This document shows positions 25,532 to 34,926 of a stretch of DNA of 64,000 nucleotides, piece after piece. Below the pieces are notes generated by a model, which did not search any database, was not told the DNA's origin, and was given only the letters and a program-made list of their open reading frames with translations. This DNA is from Prosthecomicrobium pneumaticum (GTDB lineage: Bacteria > Pseudomonadota > Alphaproteobacteria > Rhizobiales > Kaistiaceae), in the NCBI RefSeq assembly GCF_014199915.1, contig NZ_JACHOO010000007.1, positions 1 through 64,000 on the forward strand, in the 5' to 3' direction. Positions within the stretch are counted from its first letter, which is position 1. Each line of letters begins with the position of its first letter. A program made the translations under genes and the position numbers.

Positions 25532-28447
25532 ATGGCCAACAAGATGCTCATCGACGCCTCCCATCCGGAGGAGACCCGCGTCGTCGTCGTGCGCGGCAGC
25601 CGGGTCGAGGATTTCGACTTCGAATCCGCTTCGCGCCGCCCGCTGCGCGGCAATATCTATCTCGCCAAGGTAACCCGGGTCGAACCCTCGCTGCAGGCCG
25701 CCTTCATCGAATACGGCGGCAACCGGCACGGCTTCCTCGCCTTCTCCGAAATCCATCCCGACTATTACCAGATCCCCGTCGCCGACCGGCAGGCCCTGAT
25801 CGAGGCCGAGGAGCGCGAGGCGGCCGAGGCCGAAGAGAGCGAGCGCCGGGCCGAGAAGTCGCGCCGCCGCCGCGGCGGGGCGAAGGCCGCCGAGGCGAAG
25901 GATGACGCGGTGTCGGGCGACGCCTCCGGCGCCGAGGGCGACGGCGATCCCGCCGCGGAAGCCGGCGCCGAGGGCGAGACGGCCGCGGAAGGCGAGACGG
26001 ATGGTGCCGCCGAGGCGGGCGAGACCGCCGGCGACGAGGAGAGCGGCAGCGACGGCACCGAAACGAACGACGGCGAAGCGAATGGCGAGACCGTCACGGC
26101 GACCGCCGAGGACGAGGCCCCGGCCCGCCCGAACCCGCCGCGCCGCCGGCGTTCCGACGACGACGGCGAAGGCGGCGGCGTCGAGGAGGTGAACGAGGCG
26201 GCCGAGGAAGTCGTCGAATCGGTCGGCGCCGAGGATGCGCTCGAGGAACTGCCGGAGCGCCGCCGTCCGCGCGCCCGCCAGTACAAGATTCAGGAAGTCA
26301 TCAAGCGCCGCCAGATCCTGCTCGTCCAGGTCGTCAAGGAAGAGCGCGGCAACAAGGGCGCGGCGCTCACCACCTATCTGTCGCTCGCCGGCCGCTATTC
26401 CGTGCTGATGCCGAATACGGCGCGGGGCGGCGGCATCTCGCGCAAGATCACCAATGCGGTCGACCGCAAGCGGCTGAAGGAGGTCGCGGCCGAGCTCGAG
26501 GTGCCGGAAGGCATGGGCGTCATCCTGCGCACCGCCGGTGCCTCGCGCACCAAGGCCGAGGTGAAGCGCGACTTCGAGTATCTGCTGCGCCTTTGGGAGA
26601 ACGTCCGCGAGCTGACCTTGAAGTCGACCGCGCCGACGCTCGTCTATGAGGAGGGGTCGCTCGTCAAGCGCTCGATCCGCGACCTCTACAACAAGGACAT
26701 CGAGGAGATCCTCGTCGCCGGCGAGGACGGCTACCGCGAGGCGAAGGACTTCATGCGCATGCTCATGCCGAGCCATGCCAAGAACGTCCAGCCCTACCGG
26801 GACAGCCAGCCGCTCTTCGCGCGGTTCGGCGTCGAATCGCAGCTCGACGCGATGTTCTCGCCGCAGGTGACGCTGAAGTCCGGCGGCTACATCGTCATCA
26901 ACCCGACCGAGGCGCTCGTTTCGATCGACGTCAATTCGGGCCGCTCGACGCGCGAGCACAATATCGAGGACACCGCCCTCGCCACCAATCTCGAGGCGGC
27001 GGACGAGGTGGCGCGGCAGTTGCGCCTGCGCGATCTCGCCGGCCTGATCGTCATCGACTTCATCGACATGGAGGAGAAGCGCAACAACCGGTCGGTCGAG
27101 AACCGCCTGAAGACGGCGCTGAAAAACGATCGCGCCCGCATCCAGGTCGGCCGGATCTCGCATTTCGGCCTGATGGAGATGTCGCGCCAGCGCATCCGCA
27201 CCGGCGTCGTCGAAAGCTCGATGGAGGTCTGCCCGCACTGCCAGGGCACCGGCCATGTCCGCACCCCGGCTTCGGTGGCGCTGCACGTGCTGCGCTCGAT
27301 CGAGGACCAGCTGATGAAGGGCGCGACGCACAATCTGGCGATCCGCACCCGCACCAATGTCGCCCTCTACATCCTCAACCAGAAGCGCAGCCATCTGCTC
27401 GAGCTCGAGGAGCGCTTCGGCATCTCGATCGCGGTGCTCGCCGACGAGACCGTGACCGCCGCCGCGCATTATGTGCTCGAGCGTGGCGAGCCGGTGGTGC
27501 CGCGCGCCCTGCCGCCGCCGAGCGTGCGGGTCGACACGATCGAGCCGGTCGACGAGCCCGCCGAGCCGGTGGAGGCCGTCGAGCCGGAGGTCGCCGAGGA
27601 GGTCGAGGAAGACGAGGAGAAGGACGATCGGAGCGCCGCGCCCGAGGGCGGCGAGCGCGGCGAGAACGGCCGGCGTCGGCGTCGGCGGCGGCGTCGGCGG
27701 CGCGGCAATGGCGATGCGCTCGCCGCGGGCTCGGGGTCCGAAGCCGGCGAGGCGGGCGACGAGGCCGATGACGAGGAGGACGGCGAGGAAGCCGGCTCCG
27801 AATCGGCGGAGGCGCGGGTCGAGGCCGCCGGGGCGCCCGAAGCCGCGGCCACTGAAAGCGAGGCGGGCGATGCCGCGGCGGGCGACGCCCCTGTGGCCGA
27901 GCCGGTCGCCGCGGTCACCGAGGCGGGTCCGGCCGAGGCCGAGGCCGGATCGGCGGACGACGTCGATGGTGATGAGGATGCCGAAGACCGGCGCCGCCGC
28001 CGGCGCGGCCGGCGCGGTGGACGTCGTGGCCGCCGTGGCGAGGGCGAGACGGAGGCGGTCGTCGCCGCGCCGATGAGCGAGGAGGAGGCCGCGGCCGATG
28101 CCCCCCCGGCGGCGGTGTCGACCGTCGTCGACGAGGAGGCCGGCGACGAGATCCCGCTCGGCGTGGATCTTCCGGTCGCCGACGTCGCGGAGGCGGCGCC
28201 GCCGCTCGTCGATGCGGTGCCGGAGGATCGCCCGCTCGACATGCCGCAGGACGACGATCTCGCCGATGGCGAGGCCTCGGCCGAGGTCGAGCCGGACGCC
28301 GGGTCGAATGGCGCTGCCGAAGCCGTGGACGCCGCGGCCGATGTCGCGCCGGACACGACGCGCACCGTCGTCGTGCCGGCCGAAGAGCCCGAGGATCCCG
28401 ACCGGCCGAAGCGCAGCGGCTGGTGGCAGCGGCGCACGTTCTTCTGA
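25532..28447 (+). CDS. rne: Ribonuclease E
   Basis: Essential endoribonuclease of mRNA decay and rRNA/tRNA processing, and scaffold of the degradosome. The 971-residue product starts MANKMLIDASH at 25532, with AGGAG upstream. The S1 RNA-binding domain starts near residue 35 and is split by an acidic low-complexity insertion at about 90-245. The catalytic DNase-I-like domain has metal-binding Asp at about 466 (SIDVNSG) and 509 (VIDFID). The zinc-link CPHCQGTG lies near 567. The C-terminal 300 residues alternate acidic stretches with short Arg blocks (RRRRRRRRRR-type), typical of a disordered scaffold arm. The last residues are GWWQRRTFF. Confidence 0.95.
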   Translation: MANKMLIDASHPEETRVVVVRGSRVEDFDFESASRRPLRGNIYLAKVTRVEPSLQAAFIEYGGNRHGFLAFSEIHPDYYQIPVADRQALIEAEEREAAEAEESERRAEKSRRRRGGAKAAEAKDDAVSGDASGAEGDGDPAAEAGAEGETAAEGETDGAAEAGETAGDEESGSDGTETNDGEANGETVTATAEDEAPARPNPPRRRRSDDDGEGGGVEEVNEAAEEVVESVGAEDALEELPERRRPRARQYKIQEVIKRRQILLVQVVKEERGNKGAALTTYLSLAGRYSVLMPNTARGGGISRKITNAVDRKRLKEVAAELEVPEGMGVILRTAGASRTKAEVKRDFEYLLRLWENVRELTLKSTAPTLVYEEGSLVKRSIRDLYNKDIEEILVAGEDGYREAKDFMRMLMPSHAKNVQPYRDSQPLFARFGVESQLDAMFSPQVTLKSGGYIVINPTEALVSIDVNSGRSTREHNIEDTALATNLEAADEVARQLRLRDLAGLIVIDFIDMEEKRNNRSVENRLKTALKNDRARIQVGRISHFGLMEMSRQRIRTGVVESSMEVCPHCQGTGHVRTPASVALHVLRSIEDQLMKGATHNLAIRTRTNVALYILNQKRSHLLELEERFGISIAVLADETVTAAAHYVLERGEPVVPRALPPPSVRVDTIEPVDEPAEPVEAVEPEVAEEVEEDEEKDDRSAAPEGGERGENGRRRRRRRRRRRGNGDALAAGSGSEAGEAGDEADDEEDGEEAGSESAEARVEAAGAPEAAATESEAGDAAAGDAPVAEPVAAVTEAGPAEAEAGSADDVDGDEDAEDRRRRRRGRRGGRRGRRGEGETEAVVAAPMSEEEAAADAPPAAVSTVVDEEAGDEIPLGVDLPVADVAEAAPPLVDAVPEDRPLDMPQDDDLADGEASAEVEPDAGSNGAAEAVDAAADVAPDTTRTVVVPAEEPEDPDRPKRSGWWQRRTFF

Positions 28448-28461
28448 ACGGGCCTCGGTGC

Positions 28462-28490
28462 GGCGACGTGACGGTCACGTCGCCGCTTTA
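28462..28490 (+). terminator. Terminator-like hairpin after rne
   Basis: GGCGACGTGA (28462-28471) pairs perfectly with TCACGTCGCC (28475-28484) around a three-base loop. Only GCTTTA follows, so the T tract is weak. It lies 15 bases after the rne stop, between rne and the NDUFA12-like gene. Confidence 0.6.
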
Positions 28491-28560
28491 CGCCGCGCCG
28501 ATCGGACGCGATAACACCCAGCAACAGCCGGAACCGTCCGGCCCGCCCGAGGAGGCCGCC

Positions 28561-28965
28561 ATGCCCCGTTGGTTGATCGAGCTCTTCACCTGGTGGAACG
28601 GCCAGACCATGGGCACGCGCTTCTTCACCTGGCGGAAGGGCGAGCGGGTCGGCGAGGACCAGTTCGGCAATGTCTATTACCGCTCCCCGGACCCTGCCCG
28701 GACCGCGGGCGGTTTTCCGGAGCGGCGCTGGGTCATCTACAAGGGCTATGCCGAGTCGACGAGCATTCCGCCCGGCTGGCACGCCTGGATGCACCACCGC
28801 GCCGCCAATCCGCCGACGGCGAGCGGCTACACCCCGCGCGAGTGGGAACAGCCGCATCGGGCCAACCCGACCGGCAGCCCGGCCGCCTACCGCCCGAAGG
28901 GCTCGATCGTCGGCGCCGCCAATCGTCCCAAGGTGACCGGCGACTACGAGGCCTGGACGCCCTAG
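28561..28965 (+). CDS. NADH:ubiquinone oxidoreductase subunit NDUFA12-like
   Basis: Accessory subunit of respiratory complex I, shared by mitochondria and Alphaproteobacteria. The 134-residue product contains the family segments TWWNGQTMGTRFFTW and GNVYYRS, then RRWVIYKGYAESTSIPPGWH and a Pro/Gly-rich tail ending DYEAWTP. It begins at the ATG at 28561 with GAGGAGG close upstream. As usual it is not in a nuo operon. Confidence 0.93.
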   Translation: MPRWLIELFTWWNGQTMGTRFFTWRKGERVGEDQFGNVYYRSPDPARTAGGFPERRWVIYKGYAESTSIPPGWHAWMHHRAANPPTASGYTPREWEQPHRANPTGSPAAYRPKGSIVGAANRPKVTGDYEAWTP

Positions 28966-28993
28966 GCGCCCGCCCTCCCCGTTCGACCCCTCG

Positions 28994-29021
28994 CCCCGGC
29001 CTCGTGCCGGGGTCGTTTTTT
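28994..29021 (+). terminator. Rho-independent terminator of the NDUFA12-like gene
   Basis: CCCCGGC (28994-29000) and GCCGGGG (29006-29012) form a stem with a five-base loop CTCGT, followed by TCG and six T residues. Stem and loop are nearly identical to the P1 palindrome that starts 60 bases further on. Confidence 0.85.
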
Positions 29022-29053
29022 GACCTCTCCGAAGACCCGCTCCTCACAGAACA

Positions 29054-30499
29054 CCCGTCACCCCGGCCTCCGTGCCGGGGTCCATGATCGTGCCGCCGGG
29101 CGAACACGCGCCCCACCGCCCCCTCGCACGGCCGTCATCCCGGGCGAGGCGCAGCCGAGACCCGGGACCCATCACGCCGAACTCGGGCCGGGTCCCGAGT
29201 GCCGCGACGATCGCACGGCTTTCGCCGGGATGACGGATGGGCAGCGTCCACCGAGAGCCCCGCACGTCACGATTATGGATGCCGGCACGGAGGCCGGCAT
29301 GACGGGTGGTGGGGGCTGTTCGCAAAGCCGGGGGGCGAGGAGCGGGAGAACGGCCGGAGCGGCAAGGCCCCTTCACGGACGCAGGGCACCGTCACCCCCC
29401 AGACCCCCCGTCACCCCGGCCTCCGTGCCGGGGTCCATAATCGGGACGTCGGGCGAACACGCGCACCGCCGCCCCCGCGCACCCGTCATCCCGGGCGAGG
29501 CGCAGCCGAGACCCGGGACCCATCACGCCGAACTCGGGCCGGGTCCCGAGTGGCGCGCCGATCGCACGGCTTTCGCCGGGATGACGGATGGGCAGCGTCC
29601 ACCGAGAGCCCCGCACGTCACGATTATGGATGCCGGCCCGGAGGCCGGCATGACGGGTGGTGGGGGCTGTTCGCAAAGCCGGAGGGGCGAGGAGCGGGAG
29701 AACGCCCGGAGCGGCAAGGCCCCTTCAAGGACGCAGGGCACCGTCACCCCCAGAACCCCCGTCACCCCGGCCTCCGTGCCGGGGTCCATAATCGTGCCGC
29801 CGGGCGAACACGCGCCCCGCCGCCATCCCGCGCACCCGTCATCCCGGGCGAGGCGCAGCCGAGACCCGGGACCCATCACGCCGAACTCGGGCCGGGTCCC
29901 GAGTGGCGGTACGATCGCACGGCTTTCGCCGGGATGACGGATGGAGGGGTTCGTCCAGAACACCCATCCTCACGATTATGGATGCCGGCACGGAGGCCGG
30001 CATGACGGGTGGAGGGTGCTGTTCGCAAGGCGGGAGGGGCGAGGAGCGGAAGAGCGGCCGGAGCGGCAGGCCCCTTCGAGGACGCAGGGCACCGTCACCC
30101 CCAGAACCCCCGTCACCCCGGCCTCCGTGCCGGGGTCCATAATCGGGACGTCGGGCGAACACGCGCCCCACCGCCATCCCGCGCACGGCCGTCATCCCGG
30201 GCGAGGCGCAGCCGAGACCCGGGACCAATCACGTCGAACTCGGGCCGGGTCCCGAGTGCCGCGACGATCGCACGACTTTCGCCGGGATGACGGTTGGGCA
30301 GCCTCCACCGAGAGCCCCACACGTCACGATTATGGATGCCGGCACGGAGGCCGGCATGACGGGTCGAGGGGGTTGTTCGCAAGGCGGGAGGGGCGAGGAG
30401 CGGAAGAGCGGCCGGAGCGGCAGGCCCCCTCAAGGACGCAGGGCACCGTCCCCCCCGGAACACCCGTCACCCCGGCCTCCGTGCCGGGGTCCATAATCG
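29054..30499. repeat. Tandem array 1: ~352-bp unit of palindromes P1, E3 and P2
   Basis: P1 copies begin at 29054, 29407, 29758, 30109 and 30463 (spacings 353, 351, 351, 354). P1 is a perfect 8-bp stem (ACCCCGGC/GCCGGGGT, loop CTCCGT) flanked by CCCGTC and CCATAATCG. Inverted P2 copies begin at 29270, 29621, 29973 and 30327, with stem ATGCCGGC/GCCGGCAT. Between each P1 and P2 lies E3, about 105 bp (29132-29236, 29483-29587, about 29836-29940, 30189-30293), whose ends CCGTCATCCCGG and CCGGGATGACGG are inverted repeats. P2-to-P1 spacers are 136-137 bp. No gene is supported in the array. Confidence 0.9.
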
Positions 30500-30819
30500 G
30501 GACGCCGGGCGAACACGCGCACCGCCTCCGGCGAGACGGGCCGGCATCCGATTCGCCCGCCCTGCCCGCCCCGCCGGCGCCTGCGCCGCCCTCGGTCGCG
30601 CGCCCCCGGCCGCGCAGACGGGTTGCCCTGCCTGTGGACAGCGAGGAAAGTCGCGGGCTTGGTTCGGGTCCTTCATCAGCGCTTCACGATCCGGCGGATC
30701 GGACACCCCCCGTTAAGTCCTTCATCTCGCTGCGGTAGCGCCGACAGCGCGGCGAAGCCCCCGTTTTCCACAGGCCGACCACATCATTTAGTCGGGTTCG
30801 GTTCGCGACCCCCAACTTC
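30500..30819. other. Gene-free stretch between array 1 and the nrdJ promoters
   Basis: No gene is supported. TTTTCCACA, one base from the DnaA-box consensus, occurs at 30774-30782 and again at 30894-30902 in the same orientation. A weaker TGTGGACAG is at about 30633. The rest is ordinary GC-rich sequence. Confidence 0.35.
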
Positions 30820-30854
30820 TTGACGCTCCCGAAGGACTCGGACTAGCTTCGGGA
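30820..30854 (+). promoter_or_regulatory. Distal promoter-like sequence with embedded inverted repeat upstream of nrdJ
   Basis: TTGACG (30820-30825) and CTAGCT (30843-30848) are 17 bases apart, a good alphaproteobacterial sigma-70 match. A perfect inverted repeat, TCCCGAAG (30827-30834) and CTTCGGGA (30847-30854), fills the spacer and covers the -10 end, a likely operator position. If used, the nrdJ leader would be about 300 bases. Confidence 0.5.
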
Positions 30855-30991
30855 CGTTCGGTCGGAATGCGGCCCGGGCGGTTCGGTCCCGGATTTTCCA
30901 CAGACAGGCGGGGGTTGCGGATGCGGCGCGGGGGTCTTGCCCCGATCGGCCGCCGGGCTACCCTCGTTCGTGTCGAGGCGGCGTGCCGCAC

Positions 30992-31056
30992 TGGAGACCG
31001 AACGCAGTAACCCTATATTTAGGGATATGAGTAACGCTCCCTACTAAATGATGTGG
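30992..31056 (+). promoter_or_regulatory. Proximal nrdJ promoter with two NrdR-like boxes
   Basis: Two sequences resembling the NrdR box (consensus ACACTATATATNGTGT-like) are at 31010-31025 (ACCCTATATTTAGGGA) and 31041-31056 (CTACTAAATGATGTGG). Their matching positions are exactly 31 bp apart, the three-turn spacing known for paired NrdR boxes. A promoter-like pair, TGGAGA (30992-30997) and TATATT (31015-31020), overlaps box 1. The second box is a poorer match. NrdR itself is not in this window. Confidence 0.55.
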
Positions 31057-31079
31057 GATCAACCCCCATCATGGAGCGT
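31034..31079 (+). promoter_or_regulatory. Long hairpin in the nrdJ leader
   Basis: ACGCTCC (31034-31040) pairs with GGAGCGT (31073-31079). Inside, ATGATG (31048-31053) pairs with CATCAT (31067-31072) and GGG (31055-31057) with CCC (31063-31065) around loop ATCAA, leaving a seven-base bulge CTACTAA on the 5' side and one T/C mismatch. No T tract follows. It lies 82 bases before the nrdJ ATG and overlaps NrdR-like box 2. Confidence 0.6.
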
Positions 31080-31160
31080 TGGTCGAAACTGGGGCCGGGG
31101 CACTTCCACCGGCGGCCGCGCCGTGAGGCGTCGGTCGGCACAGGCAAAGGGCATTGAGCG

Positions 31161-34100
31161 ATGCGGATCGAGCGGCGTTACACGGAAGCGGGCCAGTCCC
31201 CCTATGCCGGGATCGAATTCCGGACGACGCGGAGCGAGATCCGCAATCCCGACGGCTCGGTCGTCTTCAAGCTCGACGACATCGCCGTGCCCGCCTCCTG
31301 GAGCCAGGTCGCGGCCGACATCATCGCCCAGAAATATTTCCGCAAGGCCGGCGTGCCGAAGCGCCTGAAGCGCGTCGAGGAGCACGACGTGCCGTCCTTC
31401 CTGTGGCGCTCGGTCGCCGACGAGAAGGCGCTCGCCGCACTCCCCGAGGCCGAACGCCAGGGCGGCGAGACCGATTCCCGCCAGGTGTTCGACCGGCTCG
31501 CCGGCACCTGGACCTATTGGGGCTGGAAGGGCGGCTATTTCGACAGCGAGGCCGACGCCGCCGCCTTCTGTGACGAGCTGCGCTACATGCTCGCCACCCA
31601 GAAGGTGGCACCGAACTCGCCGCAATGGTTCAACACCGGCCTGCACTGGGCCTATGGCATAGACGGGCCGAGCCAGGGCCACTATTACGTCGACTACAAG
31701 ACCGGCAAGCTGGTGAAGTCGAAGACGGCCTACGAGCATCCGCAGCCGCACGCCTGCTTCATCCAGTCGGTCGAGGACGATCTCGTCAACGAGGGCGGCA
31801 TCATGGACCTGTGGGTCCGCGAGGCGCGCCTGTTCAAATACGGCTCCGGCACCGGCTCCAACTTCTCGAAGCTGCGCGGCGAGGGCGAGCGGCTGTCGGG
31901 CGGCGGCAAGTCGTCCGGCCTGATGAGCTTCCTGAAGATCGGCGACCGCGCCGCCGGCGCGATCAAGTCGGGCGGCACCACGCGGCGCGCCGCCAAGATG
32001 GTGGTGGTCAATGCCGACCATCCCGACATCGAGGCCTATGTCGACTGGAAGGTCCGCGAGGAGCAGAAGGTCGCGGCGCTCGTCACCGGCTCGAAGACGG
32101 TGGCGCAGCACCTGAAGGCGATCATGAAGGCCTGCGTCAATTGCGACGGGCCGGAAGGCGATTGCTTCGACCCGGCGAAGAACCCGGCCCTGAAGCGCGA
32201 GATCCGCGCCGCCAAGAAGGCGCTGGTGCCGCAGAACTACATCCTGCGGGTGATCCAGTTCGCGAAGCAGGGCTACACCGAGATCGAATTCCCGATCTTC
32301 GACACCGACTGGGATTCCGAGGCCTATCTCACCGTCTCGGGCCAGAACTCGAACAATTCCGTCTCGATCACCAACGACTTCCTGAAGGCGGTCGAGCTCG
32401 ACGGCGACTGGGCGCTCGTCCGCCGCACCGACGGCAAGGTGGCGAAGACGATCAAGGCGCGCGACCTGTGGGAGCGCATCGGCTATGCCGCCTGGGCGTC
32501 GGCCGATCCGGGCCTGCACTTCAATTCGACGATGAACGAGTGGCACACGGCGCCGGCCTCGGGGCGGATCAACGCCTCCAATCCGTGCTCGGAATACATG
32601 TTCCTCGACGACACGGCCTGCAATCTCGCCTCGCTCAACCTCCTGCAGTTCCGCGACGCCGAGAAGCGCTTCGACACCGAGAAGTTCGAGCACGCCTGCC
32701 GGCTGTGGACGGTGGTGCTCGAGGTCTCCGTCCTGATGGCGCAGTTCCCCTCGAAGGCGATCGCCGAGCTCTCCTACGAGTTCCGCACTCTCGGCCTCGG
32801 CTATGCGAATATCGGCGGCCTGCTGATGTCGGCCGGAATCCCTTACGATTCCGCCGAGGGCCGCGCGATCTGCGGCGCCATCACCGCGATCATGACGGGC
32901 ACCGCCTATGCGACCTCCGCCGAGATGGCGAAGGAGCTCGGCGCCTTCCCCGGCCATGCGAAGAATGCCGATCACATGCTGCGCGTCATGCGCAACCACC
33001 GCCGCGCCGCTCATGGCGAGGCGACCGGCTATGAGGGGCTGACCGCCCTCCCCGTCCCGCTCGACCATGCCTCGATCGCCGACGGCCGGCTGTCGCAGCG
33101 CGCGCGGGCGGTGTGGGACGCCGCGGTCTCGCTCGGCGAGGCGCACGGCTATCGCAACGCGCAGGCGACCGTGATCGCGCCGACCGGCACGATCGGCCTC
33201 GTGATGGATTGCGACACCACCGGCATCGAGCCTGATTTCGCGCTCGTGAAGTTCAAGAAGCTCGCCGGCGGCGGCTATTTCAAGATCATCAACCGCGCCG
33301 TGCCGGAGGCGCTGCGCGCGCTCGGCTATGCCGAGCACCAGATCGCCGAGATCGAGGCCTATGCGGTCGGCCACGGGTCGCTGCGCCAGGCGCCGGGCAT
33401 CAACCACGGCACGCTGAGGGCGAAGGGCTTTACCGAGGCCGTGCTCGACAAGCTCGAGGGCTCGCTCGCCTCGGCCTTCGACATCAAGTTCGTCTTCAAC
33501 CGCTGGAATCTCGGCGAGGCCTTCGTCAGGGAGACGCTCGGCTTCACCGAGGCCGAGCTCGCCGATCCGTCCTTCGACATGCTCGCCGCGCTCGGCTTCT
33601 CGAAGAAGGAGATCGAGGCCGCCAACATCCATGTCTGCGGCGCGATGACGCTCGAGGGCGCGCCCTTCCTGAAGACCGAGCACTATGCGGTGTTCGACTG
33701 CGCCAATCCGTGCGGCAAGCTCGGCAAGCGCTATCTGTCGGTCGAGAGCCACATCCGCATGATGGCGGCGGCGCAGCCCTTCATTTCGGGCGCGATCTCG
33801 AAGACCATCAACATGCCGAACGACGCCACCGTCGAGGACGCCAAGAACGCCTACATGCTGTCCTGGAAGCTGGGGCTGAAGGCGAACGCGCTCTATCGCG
33901 ACGGCTCGAAGCTGTCCCAGCCGCTCAACGCCCAGATCCTCGCCGATGACGAGGACGAGGCGGAGGAGGCGGTCGAGGCACTGGTCGCGAAGCCCGCGGC
34001 GCAGCGCGCCGAGGTGATCGCCGAGCGCATCGTCGAGAAGATCATCGAGCGCGAGGTCCGCAAGCGCGAGAAGATGCCGGACCGCCGCACGGGCTACACC

Positions 34101-34871
34101 CAGAAGGCGATCGTCGGCGGCCACAAGGTCTATCTCCACACCGGCGAGTATCGCGACGGCCGGCTCGGCGAGATCTTCATCGACATGCACAAGGAAGGCG
34201 CCGCCTTCCGCGCGATGATGAACAATTTCGCGATCGCCATCTCGCTCGGCCTGCAATATGGCGTGCCGCTTGAGGAATATGTCGAGGCCTTCGTGTTCAC
34301 CCGGTTCGAGCCCGCCGGAATGGTCCAGGGCAATGAGACGATCAAGAACGCGACGTCGATCCTCGACTACATCTTCCGCGAGCTCGCCGTTTCCTATCTC
34401 GCCCGCTACGACCTCGCCCATGTCAATCCGGACGACATCGCCGCGACGACGATCGGCGGCGGCGAGAGCCAGGCGAAGCCGGCCGAGGTGAGCCACGGCA
34501 TCGTGCGCGGCAAGACGGAGCGCTTCCGCCTGATCGACAGGGCCGGCGAATCGAAGGGCGCGGCGACCGCCCCGGCGCCGACCGCCTCGACGGTGACGGC
34601 GCTCCGCCCGACCGCGATCGCCGGCGGCGCCGCACTCGCCTACAAGCGCGACCTGACGCCGGAGCCCGCGCCGGCCTCGGTCGGCCGTGCCGAACCGGAG
34701 GCGTCCGCGCCGTCCGCCGCCCCGCGGCAGTCGACGGCCGAGAAGGCGGCGATCGCCCGCATGAAGGGCTATGAGGGCGAGAGCTGCACGGAATGCGGCA
34801 ATTTCACCATGGTGCGCAACGGCACCTGCCTGAAATGCGACACCTGCGGCTCGACGAGCGGCTGCAGCTGA
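31161..34871 (+). CDS. nrdJ: Vitamin B12-dependent ribonucleotide reductase (class II)
   Basis: Adenosylcobalamin-dependent enzyme that converts ribonucleotides to deoxyribonucleotides with or without oxygen. The 1236-residue protein starts [11 protein letters not shown] after AAAGGG. The catalytic domain includes [18 protein letters not shown], the active-site region [19 protein letters not shown], and [20 protein letters not shown] with the radical-site cysteines. The C-terminal part ends in a zinc-ribbon-like CTECGNF and [14 protein letters not shown], whose cysteines probably relay electrons from thioredoxin. No intein is present. It is flanked on both sides by palindrome arrays, and its leader carries NrdR-like boxes. 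Confidence 0.96.
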   Translation: MRIERRYTEAGQSPYAGIEFRTTRSEIRNPDGSVVFKLDDIAVPASWSQVAADIIAQKYFRKAGVPKRLKRVEEHDVPSFLWRSVADEKALAALPEAERQGGETDSRQVFDRLAGTWTYWGWKGGYFDSEADAAAFCDELRYMLATQKVAPNSPQWFNTGLHWAYGIDGPSQGHYYVDYKTGKLVKSKTAYEHPQPHACFIQSVEDDLVNEGGIMDLWVREARLFKYGSGTGSNFSKLRGEGERLSGGGKSSGLMSFLKIGDRAAGAIKSGGTTRRAAKMVVVNADHPDIEAYVDWKVREEQKVAALVTGSKTVAQHLKAIMKACVNCDGPEGDCFDPAKNPALKREIRAAKKALVPQNYILRVIQFAKQGYTEIEFPIFDTDWDSEAYLTVSGQNSNNSVSITNDFLKAVELDGDWALVRRTDGKVAKTIKARDLWERIGYAAWASADPGLHFNSTMNEWHTAPASGRINASNPCSEYMFLDDTACNLASLNLLQFRDAEKRFDTEKFEHACRLWTVVLEVSVLMAQFPSKAIAELSYEFRTLGLGYANIGGLLMSAGIPYDSAEGRAICGAITAIMTGTAYATSAEMAKELGAFPGHAKNADHMLRVMRNHRRAAHGEATGYEGLTALPVPLDHASIADGRLSQRARAVWDAAVSLGEAHGYRNAQATVIAPTGTIGLVMDCDTTGIEPDFALVKFKKLAGGGYFKIINRAVPEALRALGYAEHQIAEIEAYAVGHGSLRQAPGINHGTLRAKGFTEAVLDKLEGSLASAFDIKFVFNRWNLGEAFVRETLGFTEAELADPSFDMLAALGFSKKEIEAANIHVCGAMTLEGAPFLKTEHYAVFDCANPCGKLGKRYLSVESHIRMMAAAQPFISGAISKTINMPNDATVEDAKNAYMLSWKLGLKANALYRDGSKLSQPLNAQILADDEDEAEEAVEALVAKPAAQRAEVIAERIVEKIIEREVRKREKMPDRRTGYTQKAIVGGHKVYLHTGEYRDGRLGEIFIDMHKEGAAFRAMMNNFAIAISLGLQYGVPLEEYVEAFVFTRFEPAGMVQGNETIKNATSILDYIFRELAVSYLARYDLAHVNPDDIAATTIGGGESQAKPAEVSHGIVRGKTERFRLIDRAGESKGAATAPAPTASTVTALRPTAIAGGAALAYKRDLTPEPAPASVGRAEPEASAPSAAPRQSTAEKAAIARMKGYEGESCTECGNFTMVRNGTCLKCDTCGSTSGCS

Positions 34872-34926
34872 GGAAGCGAGCCGCAAGACCGTCGGTGTAC
34901 GCAGAGCGCTTGCTCCACCCAAAACA

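Noticed and set aside
29020-30738. Several open frames within the palindrome arrays
   Set aside because: They translate the same repeat unit again and again, lack ribosome binding sites, and change frame with the repeat period.
30774-30902. Replication origin
   Set aside because: Only two or three DnaA-box-like 9-mers, no AT-rich unwinding region, and no origin-associated genes.
30855-31160. Cobalamin riboswitch in the nrdJ leader
   Set aside because: A GGAGACC-like piece near 30993 recalls the B12 box, but the other conserved segments of that riboswitch are missing.
31161-34871. Intein in NrdJ
   Set aside because: The protein is collinear with class II reductases; no HINT-domain motifs are seen.
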